Source: Chlorops oryzae
Lineage: Eukaryota > Arthropoda > Insecta > Diptera > Chloropidae
Length of the DNA stretch: 64,000 nt
NCBI GenBank assembly: GCA_020466095.1
Contig: CM035807.1
Location: 34,600,039 to 34,664,038, forward strand
Direction of reading: 5' to 3'
Below the pieces are notes generated by a model that saw only the letters and a list, made by a program, of their open reading frames with translations, was not told where the DNA came from and did no database searches. The position numbers and the translations under genes were made by a program. Below are positions 35,038-48,474 of this stretch, in pieces; position 1 is the stretch's first letter; the number at the start of each line of letters is the position of its first letter.

Positions 35038-38000
35038 AAGTAACCTAAAAGTATGCTTATACTTATACTACTTTGGTACCTAAAAGTATGCTTATAAGTA
35101 TTGAGAATAATTCTAAAAGTCAGAAATCTATTAGTTCTTGTAACTTTGTCTATTTAAGAAAATCTTGAGCAATGATTTTAGAAGAAAGTCTTTAAATTAT
35201 TAAATAAATAAAGTTGATTAAAATTAGTTTTGAAATAGCCAAAATCAAACATTTAGGTGTTGAATTCAAATGTTTTCCGTTGCCCCAATAATCGCTTATG
35301 AAATTTATTGTATTTTACTTTTGCACCCACAAGTAGGCATTCAAATATTTGAATATTTCCAAGAATCAGAAATCAATCTGTTATTGCAATTATAACCATT
35401 TAAGCGCATCACACTTTTGTGTGAATTCGATTGATGGCAGAGGCTTAAATTTCAAATATTCATTTGCATACCCTTAGGTGCTGAATTTAAATATTTTCTC
35501 TTTGCCCTATTAATTACAATAATCTAATTTACCAAATTTTCAGTTTATTTTTTTTTTAATATACTTCGAGCTTTAGTGCTTCATGAAAAATAACTTTAAA
35601 TAATAATTTTCGATTAAATTAAGCGTCTTAAAACTACGAAACATTAATCTTCATTTTGTGATCAATTTCCCTACAAAATTGAATAGATTTCTCTCTATAA
35701 ATTCTATAGAGTCTAGTCCCGCAATCTCGCTGTCCCTCCCCCCGTCAATTAGACTCCGGGAAAACTCATTAAGCTCCTGCTCGTCAAAAACTTTCGATAT
35801 TGACCAAAATCAAAAGTTCATCCGGCCATCTTTGACTAATTTTCATTGTTTATCAAATTATTTTAATTGCATTATGAGTTGTTACAACGTAATAGCTCCG
35901 TTAATTTCTTCTAACTTACTGGCTAACAAGAAAATATAAAAGGGAATTTCCCTACGACCGTCCTTGCCCTTTCGGATCATCTTGGCAATGCAAGCAATCG
36001 GCTCTATGTGCGTAGCATCGCCACCGTCTGAGCTTCTTTGGTTTTCCATGCTTTTCCTTTATTTTTTATTTTTCTTTTTTTTTTCCTTTTTGCTTATGGT
36101 TGGGAGCTCCCGCCGTAATACGCTCTTGAACATTAAAAGTTTCTTTGTCAATAAAACTTCCATTGCTATAGCCATCTAACCTTAGCGGGCGATGTACACA
36201 GCAATTGCTCATAAATTCATGCCAAACCGTGCACCTCCGCCATTTCATACTGCGCCTTTATGCGATGAGAACTTTTTAATGTGTTTTAAAATACTTTCCG
36301 TAAAATATTTCCGTTGCCACTGCTGCTGCTGCTGCTGCTGCTCTGTAACGCTTAGGCGTATCGAAATCCTTACTTGAGGAGCTACTCAACGGCCGTGGTG
36401 TTGCCTCCTATTTGGAATGCAAGAAAAAAATAGAAAAAAAAATATATATATAAAAACAAAAGGAAAAACAACAACAAAAAATAGACTTGAATAAGAAAAG
36501 CAGCAGGAAAAATCAACGTCTTAAGTTACTGTGCATCATCACATCATGGTTCGTTGTCGTCCATCGTCATCTTATGGCATTTGGGTCTTGCTAGCGGTTA
36601 GTGTTGAATTTGTACTATCATCAGTCTCAATGTTCGTCGAGTGCCTGCCTGTATCTGTGTGTGCGTGTGTGTGTCTGGATTGCTTTTCTTGTGAAAAGTT
36701 GTATGCAAGCGACTGGCTTCTTTCTTTATGCTTTCCGGCTGAACTAAAGTTACGCTGCGGTTCACTGAGCCAATGAATTCAGCCAGTATAACAATAGACA
36801 CGGACCCAAGTTACTGTACACTACAACAAAACAAAGCCACACTACGGCTATGGCTACATGGTGAAACTCCTTAAGCATACACACCAGAGCAAGCACAGCT
36901 GTTGAAAGTTCCATTATGCCCGGTTCTTGTCTTGCATTGTTCCCAGACGTTTGCATGTCTTGAACTCCATGCTTAATTTCTCAGTTGGCGCCGGCCGCTT
37001 AACGAGATGCTTAAACATTGGAAATGTGATTCATAATGCTGGTAGGTAGAGTTCAAAATTTCCCACATATTGGGTGATCAAATTAGTTTTTGTCGTTTTT
37101 CTCGATCGAAATTAACTGGTTGCTAAACTATGGAACAAAAGTGTTCGAAGAAGAGCAAAAGGGTCAGTAAAACAAGGTTCGATTGAGTTTCAATTATGAA
37201 AAGGAGTCAAAACTATAACTCCTTGTTTTTATTGCAAGAATAAATAATTCAATTCAGTGCCTAAAAGTATACAATAATACGCATAAAAATATTTATAATA
37301 TTTCGTTCCTCTTGGCTTTGAACATTGGTAGCTTTTTGGATCTTCTTAAAGCCTCAATTAAGTCCTGTTGGTCAAGGTTTCGAATTATTCAAATGCGTTG
37401 CATTCTTTTAGGCGTGTAATTTCTAAAAAAGTTCTCTTGTGCCAACTATCAATTTCTCTTCATCTAATTTGGAGCATAAAATCAAGAGAAAGCTCCTTAA
37501 GCTCTTAAGTTATTAAGCACACTGAATATCCTTCGTTCGACATACCAACTTTTGGGATCAAAAAATGGTACAGCAAAATGAGCAGGACCCAATAAAAGGG
37601 AACAGCCCAATGCAGGCCCTTCAAATGGACTTTGAAGTTTTGTTGATTTTTGTGTAAACCCTACCTTAAAACACTGTAGAAATGTATTTTTTTTTTTTTT
37701 CTGTGGCGTAGTTGAAATATCCTTACAAAATTCTTTTTAGTTAGCCTTTTTTCCAAATTTAATACCTTAAAAACTAATAACGATAAAAAGATGAAACAAA
37801 TGGCGACTGACAGCTAATAAAACAATAAAACAAGGAATCAAAGAAAACATTTTTTAAATTTTACACTGAGAAAAATTTTTGCGCAAACAATAAAATAAAA
37901 GCAAATGTTTTTCTTAGTGAATTCCCGTTTTCGCGCCACCTTGAGGCTGTTTTCAAAAACTACCTTTGAGTATTCTCTTGCACAGAAAAATTTTTTTATC

Positions 38001-41000
38001 AAAATAAAATTGTATTTCTTTGAGAGTTTAACAAAAACGTGGTCCATATAGCTCCATCGGGACTAATTCTCGCCATCACCTTAAAAACAGGCTCTAATCT
38101 CTCGCTCTAATTATGGTCCAAAATTTATTCAAATATCAAGAGAAAAAAATTCCTAGAGAAGATGAAATAAGTCCATAATTGAAATGTGAAAAAACCGACC
38201 CGAAATATGAGAATTCCCAATAATTTTCGCCTCTACGCCAAGATGTTCCGCATATGTATGAAGTCCAGTTTGGTCTATAGTCCAGTGTGATGCTGGTACT
38301 CAAAAGCACAAGTTAAGTGCTTAAACGTGATGCGGCTATCTTATGTCAATGTTTGTTTTTGCATTTCAATTTCTTAGTTTTTTATTTAAGTTTTTTTCTC
38401 TCTCTCGACGGTTTCTTTATCTTGCTTCTTATTCAGTTTAAATTGAACTTGTAGACTTGTTATGAAAAGTGGACAAGTAGCGTCATGGTGCGTCTGCTCG
38501 TCACTCTTTGGGTATACACACTCAGCTCGTTTAATATTCATTTGAAGAATGGGAAATCGCATCAACATCAACTCATTCTGAGTACACACAATTCAAACTG
38601 GTTCCGTCGGACGGGAGGTTGAATATTCAACCCCCGCCCCCCTAAATTTTCCATAGACCTATCTACTGTTTTATTGTTTTTCTTAGTGATCCGCAGCTAG
38701 GAACTCGACACTCCTTGCAATAATTCTGCTCGCCTGTGTTTCTGCAATCGCCGTCGCTGTCGCCGTCATCGCGCTCAACTTAAACTGAAATAACTTTTCA
38801 AGTGGTTTTGCAAAACTTTTCACTTTATCTTTTGTATGCGCCTGCATCGGAACCAACACCAACACAAACAACAACAACAACAACAACAACAATAAGACCA
38901 ACAATAGCAACATCAGCATCAACACAGGGGCTCCATTTCGCATAGACTTGGAAAATTTAATACTGGTGCAAAAAACAGTCGTGAGCAGAGCATCGCATAA
39001 ACCAGTAGCGAAATAGCTGCAAAAATCTAAAGATCAACATCCGACGCAAATCATCCAATTTGAAGCGAACGAGCGAGTTCAAGTTTTGTATCCTCATGAA
39101 TTCCGTAAAGTACACATTCGAAGAGCTTTTGATATTTATTTGAGGTTTCATTATCACACCGCGCGACTGCATCAGGCAACGGGCACGGGCACAGGCACAG
39201 GCACTCTCCGCCGATGTATGGCAGAGAAAAGTTGCGTGATTAAAAATATTTCCATAAATGCACTGCATTATACGAGTTGTAGGGTAACTTGTGAAGGGAT
39301 GCTGAATGTTATATGTTGCATTGTTCTTGTGTTGTGTTCCGTCTGAAAATCTCTTTCGTCTGAACTTTGCTGCGGCATAAATCTCGGCTATACCTCAAAG
39401 CCACTAAATAACCTCTTTTTTTAGACGTTTAACTGGCGTAGAAAAGCTTTTAAGCATGAGAAAGAAAACTTTGCATATTTCTGGGCGAACAGATGGGATA
39501 CTCTTTTTCTGATTTTTGTAAGAACAATATGCATTTAAAGCGATAAGCTTTTCATTTTGATGATTTTAAAAGTTTCAATGGAATACCAACCCTCAAATGG
39601 GATATGACAATGTTCAGAAATTATTTCTAGCTTTTATTTTATGGTCTTTTGTTTGAGCTTATAGATTCCTGTGAAACTGAAAGGGAAACTTAAGGCTTGG
39701 TGGTTTTTCTCTCTTTTTCCATTTCATATGAAATTTGAATTCAATTAAAAATTTTTTAATTATTTTTGAAGACCTAAAAGAAGAATTTTTTAGCACCTCT
39801 TGCCGCCTTCGCGATGAGGTTGCCGTCTTTTGACCTACAATAAATAACTGCAACAAGTTTACCACATCCACAATCAACTGGTCTTTCCGTTCAGCTTTCG
39901 GGAAGCCTTTCAAAAAGTTCAACTTATTTAATTATTCCTTTTTGAAGTTGAACAACTTCGAAATTAGTTTGCCGGAAGTCATGTTCAAATTCTTATCGCA
40001 CTACACAACTCTAAAGAGTAGAGAATGGAAACTTTCTAATTGGACTGTTTTCCTAACAAAATAAAAAAAAACTCCTTTCATTCTTCATGTGGTTTCTTTC
40101 GAAATCTTTGAATGTTGGTATTTCATTTTTAAAATGAGTCTTATAGGTTAACCCAACGTCATAAGCATTCCATTAAGGATCTCCTGAATCTCTCGAATTC
40201 TTTGGGTTGTATTCGTTTCTTATATTCAAGTATTAATATCAATCTTAAGCTCGAAAATAAGTGACGACTAATTTTTCTTTTAAGCATCCCTTAACCTAAT
40301 CAAAGCAGTCCTTTCAAATGTAGTTTTCCAAAAAACTTGTCCTCTACTTTGTCGTGTTTTCTATTCTTTAAACCTTCACTTTATAATTAATAGTTTATTT
40401 CCAGGATAAAAAGGTCATAAATAAGCCATACTTTATCGGCAATCGCAATGCATCGATTACCTATTTTAATGAAGAATATTTTTAAAGCAAACAAAAGCTT
40501 CATGTTGCAATGCAGCTTCTCTGGCCATATTGTTGCAACAGTTCCATAAACATAAGGATCATATTTACAAAGGCGAGCTCAAAATTGCTCATTCAACAAT
40601 TTTTTTTTTCTTTGAATTTTTATTGCCTTATTGGACTTTGTTTATTTTTATTTTTTTTTTTTTTCGTCTTCCTTATGAAAATAAAATTTTACATATTGCT
40701 ATACACTTCCGGCGCCCAAGCTCTGGTCTACGTGGCCCGAGCAATAAGTAGATTGTTAGTGTTTCTCTTACTATCTTCGTCGTTTTTTGCTGCCATATTC
40801 TTAGTTTTCTGCTAGTTTGCTGTGGTCCCGATCTTTACCTCGCTGGTTTTTCTCATGGCATTTATAAATATTGATTTTCCTTTCACAGTTTCTCGCAGTT
40901 ATTTGTTGCTTTGTGTTGCGTTGCCTTGTGTTGCGTTGTGTTTTCTTTTATGTGTTGTTATGTTAATGGGTTTGGGGTCGCTGCAGTTGTGTATCGGGGG

Positions 41001-42052
41001 TCCAACATCGCTTTTAAGTCTTCACTTTGCACTTCCGTTAAAGATTGCAGCACATTGGTTAGCACAGTACTCACACAATTCGAAGAAGAAAAAAAAGTGA
41101 TTCGCTTGCTTTTTATAATTTTTTTTTCTCTTTTCTTCTCCTTTCCCTTGTATTGCATCCTCTTCAAACCTTTTTTGTCCATTTTACCCGCCATATTGAT
41201 GAAAAATCTTTACCATATTGACTTTCATATTGCTTGCCGCCATCTCGTTCAGCCACTTCCGCTTCGCTACCTTCCGCTGCGTTGGATTCTTTTTGCTTTT
41301 TACTCTCTCACACACACACACACACACACATACCTACAGATTCGTTGCATGAGTACATTGAATTTTCTCATTAATTTGATTCGCAGATTTTTAACAAGAA
41401 CAGATGCAATCCATTTTGCTATCATCTCCTTTGCTATTCAAATGGTTACTTTGCGTAGATGCTGCGAGCATTCCTGCTCCTGTTGTTGACTTCTCTTGAC
41501 GCTTCATCAAAGCAATCAAGCGGAAGCGCAACTTTTACACAGCTTTGACAACAACATCCGCCTTCATTATTATTATCATCATATTTTGTTGCTTTGTTTC
41601 GTGTGGTTATTGCTAGCTCTTCCCTTTGTCCTTTTTGTATTTGGCTTTGTTTTTGCTTTTGTTGCTGTTGCTGTTGCCGTTACCCTTGCTGTTTTCTAGT
41701 CTGCCTTAACTAGACCCCAATTGTTTTTGTTTTGGATCTTAGAACTTGGGGTATGTTTGCGCAAACTTTGGGAAGGTAAATTTTGGTTTAAGCAGCGTTC
41801 GCTAACAACGATTAATAATAATGTTGCCTGATCAAATGTAAGTGGCTTTTCACATAGCGCAGCCGGAAGTGTTTGTTTTCTTTGTGAGAGGCTGTGTTTC
41901 TGGTTAGGCTTTTGCTGATGGACAAATTAGCGCATCAATGAAAGTTTCTAAATCTGTTTTGCTAAAAATGGGAAAAGAAAATTTTTGAAGAGAAAACTTT
42001 CGCAGAAGGGTTGAAATAATTGTTGGACTCACATGTAAAAATTGTTCACAAT
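35038..42052. other. Unassigned interval with simple repeats
   Basis: Seven kilobases without a recognisable gene or element border. Contents: two direct copies of ACCTAAAAGTATGCTTAT (35044 and 35081), (CTG)n at 36318-36342, (CAA)n at about 38866-38892, GGGCACGGGCACAGGCACAG at 39180-39199, (CA)n at 41309-41330 and a perfect 16-bp palindrome GGTTGAATATTCAACC at 38617-38632. The 192-codon frame at 40911-41489 is Cys/Phe/Leu-rich low complexity and probably not a gene. Confidence 0.45.
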
Positions 42053-42281
42053 TTAACAATGATCGATTGTAGATTGAGCCTTGGAACATCCTCCACTACA
42101 GCATGAACTTTGATGGGCAGACCCCTTCTGAGGTAATTTATTTTCCAACGTTTGACTGGGAGATTTCTTGCCTCCCTTTAAGTCAATGAAAGATTTTTGA
42201 AGAGCTCTTCTCCTCTGTTCAAGTTTCTCTATGGGCACTCCTTGTCGTTTATACTCTTCCCGATTTCTATTTTCTTCCATT
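42053..42281 (-). CDS. Candidate coding exon, unknown protein
   Basis: On the minus strand a pyrimidine-rich acceptor (TTTGTTTCTCCTTACCCAG, AG at 42282-42283) is followed by 75 codons from an ATG at 42280 to a TAA at 42053. The peptide is charged at the start (MEENRNREEYKRQG), then has a helix-like KLEQRRRALQKS segment and ends in a Cys-rich tail (SSCCSGGC). This composition is unlike the AT-driven Phe/Leu/Lys frames elsewhere in the window. I do not recognise the family. A further open piece ending FIDALICPSAKA (about 41904-41964), also behind an acceptor-like TTTCCCATTTTTAG, might be another exon, but no donor joins them in frame. No upstream exon was found, and a stray gene fragment or chance is possible. 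Confidence 0.35.
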
Positions 42282-42497
42282 CTGGGTAAGGAGAAACAAA
42301 GCCAAAGATCTGATTGTACGAGGCAATACCCACCACACTTCATTCAGTCAAAGAGACGCTAAACGTAGAATTTTTTACCAAAAAAAAAAAAATATAAAAA
42401 AAAAACGGCGCGTCTGATTTCAAAGTTTACGCACTGCAAAGAATTTATCCTTTTTAATTATAAAATTTTATAAAGACTTCAACAAAGCTTTCCTTTA

Positions 42498-42722
42498 GGC
42501 TGACAGTTTTCAGCCTAGTTTTAACTTTTTGAAGGTTTAAACTTTCAAATGACAGTCTTCAGGAGAGTTTAAACCAGCTTCGATAATTTTATTTGAACAT
42601 TTAAAAAAAATTCAATTAAAGCAAAGGTATTTCACTGAGTTAAACTAGCCTGCAGACTAAAAGGATATATTCGAAAATTTAAACTTTCGAAGCTCTTGAA
42701 CCGAGTTGAAGACTACGACCCT
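42498..42722. mobile_element. MITE family A, copy 3 (~225 bp)
   Basis: The right end CGAGTTGAAGACTACGACCC is identical to that of copy 1 (15876-16056). The left end (GGCTGACAGTTTTCAGCCTA) is a diverged inverted match. The centre is nearly self-complementary (TTCAATTAAAGCAAAGGT and neighbours). Non-coding. Confidence 0.65.
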
Positions 42723-44891
42723 CAATGCTCGAATTGCTTGACTTATTTTAAAGCATATACTGTATTTGTTTGACTACGACTTGGAAAATCGATAGCAGTA
42801 GCAGAAAAAATTAATAAAAAATCATGCGCTTAGGCAGTTGGCGGAGTATCCTTTAGCATACGAAGTTAATCGGGGCGAAGTGATATGATAAATTTACTGC
42901 CTGTTCAGCCTGAAACCTCAATCTGATCGACTAATTAAAAAAAACTGATGAAAGAAGATCATTTAAGAGGTTGTTCTTATGTGACCACTTGAAAAAATCT
43001 ATTGTTTTTTTTTTCATATTTCGATAGTAAAACCTATCAAGAAGTTGCTGTGAAAAAACCAGACCCAAATTCCTTTTATTCATAAAGTTAAAGCTCAAAC
43101 TCGCCGACGCGCCTCAAGCAAGTTGTTCTGCTCTTGAAACTTTAATGGTCAATGGCCAATGTCCTACAAAAAAACTATTCGATCGACTGCTTTGAAATCA
43201 ATATGTGTTCTTCTACATATTAATAGCTATCATCCCTACCAGAATGGCTTTTTTTTTTAATATTTTCATGTAAATAGGAATGCGACGTCACACACGAAGT
43301 GGATGAACATTGGGACCTGCAGGCGCGGAGCTAGTTTATCTAATTAATTAAATTGTTTATCGCGTCATTAAACTCAAAACTCGTAAATTTTAATTGCAAA
43401 TCGCGTCTCAATAAATTAAAATCCTACATGTATTTTAAAAATTTTTTCTAAAGTCCGCATATTTTTAATTCTGGAATTGGCAGACGATATTAAACAATAA
43501 TCAATTTTGTATTTTAGACATTAACAGCCGCTATCACCTTGACCAGTGAACTTATGCTTTTTGTGTGTCCTTTTATTTAAAAAAATATATTTATTAAAAT
43601 TAAAAAAATCAAAAAATATTTTTTTAAATATAAAAAAAATTATTAAAAAATATAAAAAAATATTTGTTTAATTAAAAATCAAATTGACAAAAATTTTTAA
43701 TAATGCAAAAAAGAAATATTTTAATGCAGTTTAAGATACAAACAACAACATATAAAAAAAATAAAATACTTAGTTGAACTTTCCCAAAAAAGAGTTCAAA
43801 TTTATACGTTCACCAAAGAATAACCCGTTAAAGATTCTCGTTTCTTCAATTGAGCAAATCATTCTGCCATCCATAAGGTGTATTTAATTAGCCCTATCAC
43901 TTGTAAGTTTTTTCTTAAATCAAAATTCGTTGAGAAAATTATATCCTGTGTGTTTTATGTTTTTGGTTTGCTTAAAGCGGTAGACACGAGGCTGCCTAAT
44001 GACTTGCAAAATTTTCAAGTTTTCCAAAATTATTGTGCACAAAAATGTGAAGAAAACCTCAAATAAATCATAATCAATTACATAAAGACTGTACTGGATT
44101 ACATTGCATTTTACGTCAGACAATAGAGCAAAAAAAGAGCAGTTCATTTAAAATTGATTAAATTTCATCATTGGAAAACGATTTAGTTGACGTCGTGGGC
44201 GACGCGGTGAGGAGAAAACAATCAAAACAATTGAGTTTACTTTTTGCGGCTTTCGGAAATTTTAAACTCATTTCATGATACGACGCTGTATGCTGTATCT
44301 GGTTTCAAAATCCTCTTCATAAGATTTTTGGTATAATTTCCCTTTTGAAATATTTATGCATGACATAAACAGCTTGATGCTGGCTCTTAATCACAGTTTA
44401 CATTGCATGGGAAAGCATTTAGAAAGCGATAATATCCTAAAGATATATTTTAATTGGAATATTTATGCAGTCGAGTTGCAATTTCAAATTAAGGCAAATA
44501 ATGCCATTCAAACGCACCCACACACACGCACGCACTCACACAGGCTAGAACAAAAAAACTTCTATAAAACAATACCGAAAAAAAGGATAAAAAAAAACAG
44601 CAACAACAGATAAAACTTCCTTTTCTTGTGATCAAAACAAGGACAGAGAAAAACACACACAAAAGGAGATAAATCTTCTAATTTTCAGCAAGCATGCGAC
44701 AATGAAAATAGAATATGACAATGTCAATATTTGTACAACTTGAGAAACTCAAGGAACTCGTGCTGCAGGCCAGCCATGCACAAAATGCATGTAACTATTA
44801 CAACAATAACTACCTTCAAGCATACGCACACACACATGCAAACACACGCATCCATCCGAGTATATCGAAGGATTATGGAGACATTTAAGGA

Positions 44892-44914
44892 AAATTTCCT
44901 AACCAATTTTTATG
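44892..44914. repeat. Direct repeat, first copy
   Basis: A 23-bp string (AAATTTCCTAACC then AATTTTTATG) is repeated exactly at 45145-45167. A second shared block (AAGATTTCTAGATGA) lies downstream of both, at about 44997 and 45239. This suggests an old ~253-bp tandem duplication. Confidence 0.6.
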
Positions 44915-45144
44915 CAAAGGACAGGATAGAAATCCAACAGAGATACTTTCAAAAAATTTCAGCAAGCTGCCATGAAATTTTAAAGGATACAAATGTAAGA
45001 TTTCTAGATGAGATTTGAAGGAACTGTTCAACGAATAAATTGATAGAACTATTTAACAATGGAGATACTTTTCAGATTTTGTTCAACTTGATCAAATGAA
45101 ACACAAAAAATATCTGATATTCAAGACTTGAAATTGTATGAGTG

Positions 45145-45167
45145 AAATTTCCTAACCAATTTTTATG
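45145..45167. repeat. Direct repeat, second copy
   Basis: Exact 23-bp match to 44892-44914, 253 bp downstream. The sequence between shared blocks is otherwise diverged. Confidence 0.6.
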
Positions 45168-45833
45168 TATTTACAGCTGTTCCATCGGAACCGAATCAAT
45201 TGTCAAAATTTCGACATATGCTCAAATTTGTAACAATGAAGATTTCTAGATGACGATGGATTTCAACGAATTTAGAACTAAATTAAGAATTATTTTATAC
45301 AGTAGTATTTTTCTCTTATTTTGTTACGACTACTTTTAGATACTCACATAATAATTTGAATCTTCAACTAGTGAAATATATCAATTGCATTTTTAAAACA
45401 AGTTTTTATATTTAGTCACAACTGACTGTTGAACGAAAATAGCTATAAATTAGACAACGTCAACTGTATTAAATAGATTTGACTAACGGAAGAAAGAACG
45501 AATGAGTTTCGAAAAAAAATACCGACAACTTTAAAAAGCACCCACGTATTTGCTAAGGATTTAAGAATTATAACCGCAACTGTCAGAATAAAATCTCAAT
45601 TTTGTCAAGCAAGCCTCATCTGAATGAAGATGAATTGCTTTCAAATCTATTTTGATTAAAATTGGCATGTATGAATTTCACTCTTAAGATTGAAAGGGGG
45701 AAAAATAAGTTTGTGCGTACGTACCGTTTTGTTTTTCTTATCTCAAACGAAAACAATTAAGCAAGAACTTTATCACATATCGATAGAAAGATTTTCAATA
45801 ATATTCTTGAAGGAAGAAAAAGTAGTTAATCAA

Positions 45834-45855
45834 ATATACTCGTACGAGTATATTA
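45834..45855. repeat. Perfect 22-bp palindrome
   Basis: The string centred on CTCGTACGAG reads the same on both strands for 22 bases (core ATACTCGTACGAGTAT). No flanking element structure was seen. It could be a protein-binding site or an element end. Confidence 0.7.
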
Positions 45856-46379
45856 AGATCCGATTAGGGTCTCTTCTGAATCGCACGAAGGTGGGTAAAA
45901 TCATGCCTTGATGTCTTTTTCTTTTTTTTAATTCTTCACTTTCCTTAAAGTACCATCATTCGATTCATGGTTTTAAGAACCATGATGAAAAATGTGTGAA
46001 GTGAATTTCTTTCTAATTGTTGAAATTACGAGCAATTTACTGCACAAATAGCAAACAAAAATGCTGAATCTCAAGTGCATAAGTGAACACAGCCGCCACC
46101 CATTTTTCATTCTTTTTCCCCACATGTGTACAATTTCCTGCCATTAAAGGCTTTCGAAGGAAAAGCAACAGTAAATTTACATACCAAATATTACGAAAAG
46201 AAAAAACAATAAAATCTCATGCGAACAAAAACAATTCTAAGAAAATGCTATATAAACACAAATACAATACCCGACATAGCCATGTATGTATGTATGTTTG
46301 GATATTTCTTAAAACAGGCCCGAAGATCACTACCATTAAGATAAGGTATTCTGGAGATATTTGAGGCCATTAAGGGCCT

Positions 46380-46880
46380 CATATTCCGATTTTGTTCAAT
46401 TTTTTTTATGAAAACCGCCCTCCTGCCACGCCCAGTTTTTCGATTTTAGGAAATTAAATAGGAAACTTCAATATAAGCCCAAAGTCTAAACTTCATTGTA
46501 CTGGACATACTCTTAATAATGGACGGATCAAGAAAATTTCTGGAGTGGATGTTTATGACTAAAGAAAAAGCAAGCATGCCTACTTTCGTTTTAGTCCCAA
46601 TTTCCGGTGTAAGAGACTATTATCGACAAATGCCCTTTGGTCGCGCCCCCTAAAAATGCACCGATCTAGTCCATTCTCGAATTTGTTCTCACCCATGTCT
46701 CTGCGAACACACATACCATATTTCGTCAAGATAGCTGAACTCCTTCGGTAAGAAAGCCGTATACGGACAGACGGACGGACATGGCTAAATGGAATCTCCT
46801 CGCGAAGCTGATTGTTTCTATATCAATTTCGGATGGTCTAACTCGACTGGTTCTGGGTATCACACACGTACGCACAAATG
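46380..46880. repeat. Probable dispersed fly repeat (GACAGACGGACGGACATGG)
   Basis: The motif GGACAGACGGACGGACATGG at 46756-46775, followed by CTAAATGGAATCTCC and preceded by TTCGTCAAGATAGCTGAACT, resembles a sequence I know as very common in fly intergenic DNA. Its boundaries and class cannot be set from one copy. Confidence 0.4.
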
Positions 46881-48474
46881 CAATGTAACCTCGACACACA
46901 GTGTGTCGGCTATACCAACGGCAACAAAAACAACATCTTTAATCTATAAAACAAGCTAAGAACTTACAAGCATGGGTCAGACAGTGTTCCTACCATATGA
47001 ACTTTCTTGTTGGCACACGAATTTATTTAAGAAACCAACACAAGCACTAAAAAGATCATGTGTGTGTTAGTGTTTGCTTAAATATTCGTTGCTGCAGCTT
47101 TAAATGGACAAAGGAAAATTATGCACGTCAAAATGCACAACAACAGGATGTGTGTGGTGTTGTGCTGTGCTCAGAACGAATAAACATGGCAAAAGAAGGA
47201 AGAAGTGTAGAAAGAAAAAGAGATTTTTCTTAAAAGCCAAAGCACAAGGAAATGTTCAAATCGAATCGGTGGCATCGTAGACGTCAATAGGAAGGAGCTT
47301 TCAAATAAATTCTAACACGTCAGATATTATGGTCCGTAGACGTCAAAGACATGTCATTAGTATTCGACCTCATAAGAATCTCTTCCATGCGAAAATGCAT
47401 GTCCATTTTTCATTGATGAAAACATATCCGGCCGGGATGACGCCATCGAGTTTGCTTCATGTTTTCTTTCAGTGGACAGCACCTCGCCTTGGAGAAGCAT
47501 CAACATTACAATCGACAATGGCTCAAGAATGGACCCGAAAAACAAACGAAAAAAAAAAAACACCAAAGAAAAGGAGGAAAAAATTTTGTTCCAAAGATCA
47601 TGACTCTTACATTGGAGTCGATGAAAATACCGAACGAATGATTCTCGGATTCTCACATGCGCTTCTCCAGAATTTGCATAACAAACGAAGCAATTTTGTA
47701 GTACAACAATTGCATTTGTTGATGCTGCCACTTCAGCTGCTGTTTGTCCATACATACATACAAACATACATATACATATATTCCTGTATATTTATAGAAT
47801 ATGCACATCCTTTTGTCGCCAGTGTTGCTATTGCTCGCTTTTGAAAGGACATGACAGCTACATCTTCACGTGCGAAACAAACGGAACTTTGCATTCGAAA
47901 GTGCATGTGTACGCAAAGTTGGCACTTTTTGAACAGGATAACACACACATATACATACAACAAATGTACTTGTGCGTATGTGAGTGCACGTGCTGCATGA
48001 AGCTGCTGGTTTACTGCTCACAAGAAGTGCAAATAAATCAGGAAATGCATTTCATTAAATGCATTCCTTGAGTGTGCTTTAACTAACCGTCATACTTTCT
48101 TAGACTGCCGTCGCATCAGGACTTTCGCCGAGGCATATCGTATCTATTTTCTTCATGTAAATGAAACATAACAGCACATTTTTCATATGAAGAGACATTT
48201 TTCTGCGATTTTGTTTTGGCTCCACTTTGCATTCGGCTGGGGAAAAGATTTAAGAACTTTTTTGGGCTATAAATTGGGAAATTTCCATGACCGCTCAATT
48301 TTTCGTTTTTGGGGTCTCTGGACATAACATTCCACTCGAGCTAGCCCATATAAAATATAATCCAAAATAGAAAAGATTGTATGATCTGATCTGATCTAAT
48401 CTAATCTATCTATCTGTCTTTGTTCCGATCTGTCTATTTGCCATTCTATTTATATTTTCACAGTTTTCTTTCCA
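46881..48474. other. Unassigned interval
   Basis: No gene recognised. The longest frame (47329-47844 plus, 171 codons) contains a Lys-rich run and a translated TACATACATA tract, has no known domain and overlaps a 136-codon antisense frame. A TCTAATCTATCTATCTGTCT patch lies at 48398-48417. Confidence 0.45.

Larger units (their letters stand above)
42723..46379. other. Unassigned AT-rich interval
   Basis: No gene recognised. It includes an extremely A/T-rich patch at 43570-43760, CA-rich tracts near 44516-44540 and 44824-44848, a direct repeat pair at 44892 and 45145, and a long palindrome at 45834. Confidence 0.45.

Noticed and set aside
38866..38892. Coding glutamine or asparagine repeat
   Set aside because: Pure (CAA)n tract with no supporting reading frame on either side.
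39659..39922. Minus-strand frame with a protein-like start (KGFPKAERKDQLIVDVVN)
   Set aside because: Begins at TTG rather than ATG, lacks a convincing acceptor, and becomes AT-driven Lys/Phe sequence after ~50 codons.
40911..41489. 192-codon open frame, plus strand
   Set aside because: Low-complexity Cys/Phe/Leu sequence that includes a translated (CA)n tract (Thr-His repeats); no domain and no gene structure.
47329..47844. 171-codon open frame, plus strand
   Set aside because: Contains a poly-Lys stretch and a translated CATACATA tract, overlaps a 136-codon antisense frame, and resembles no known family.
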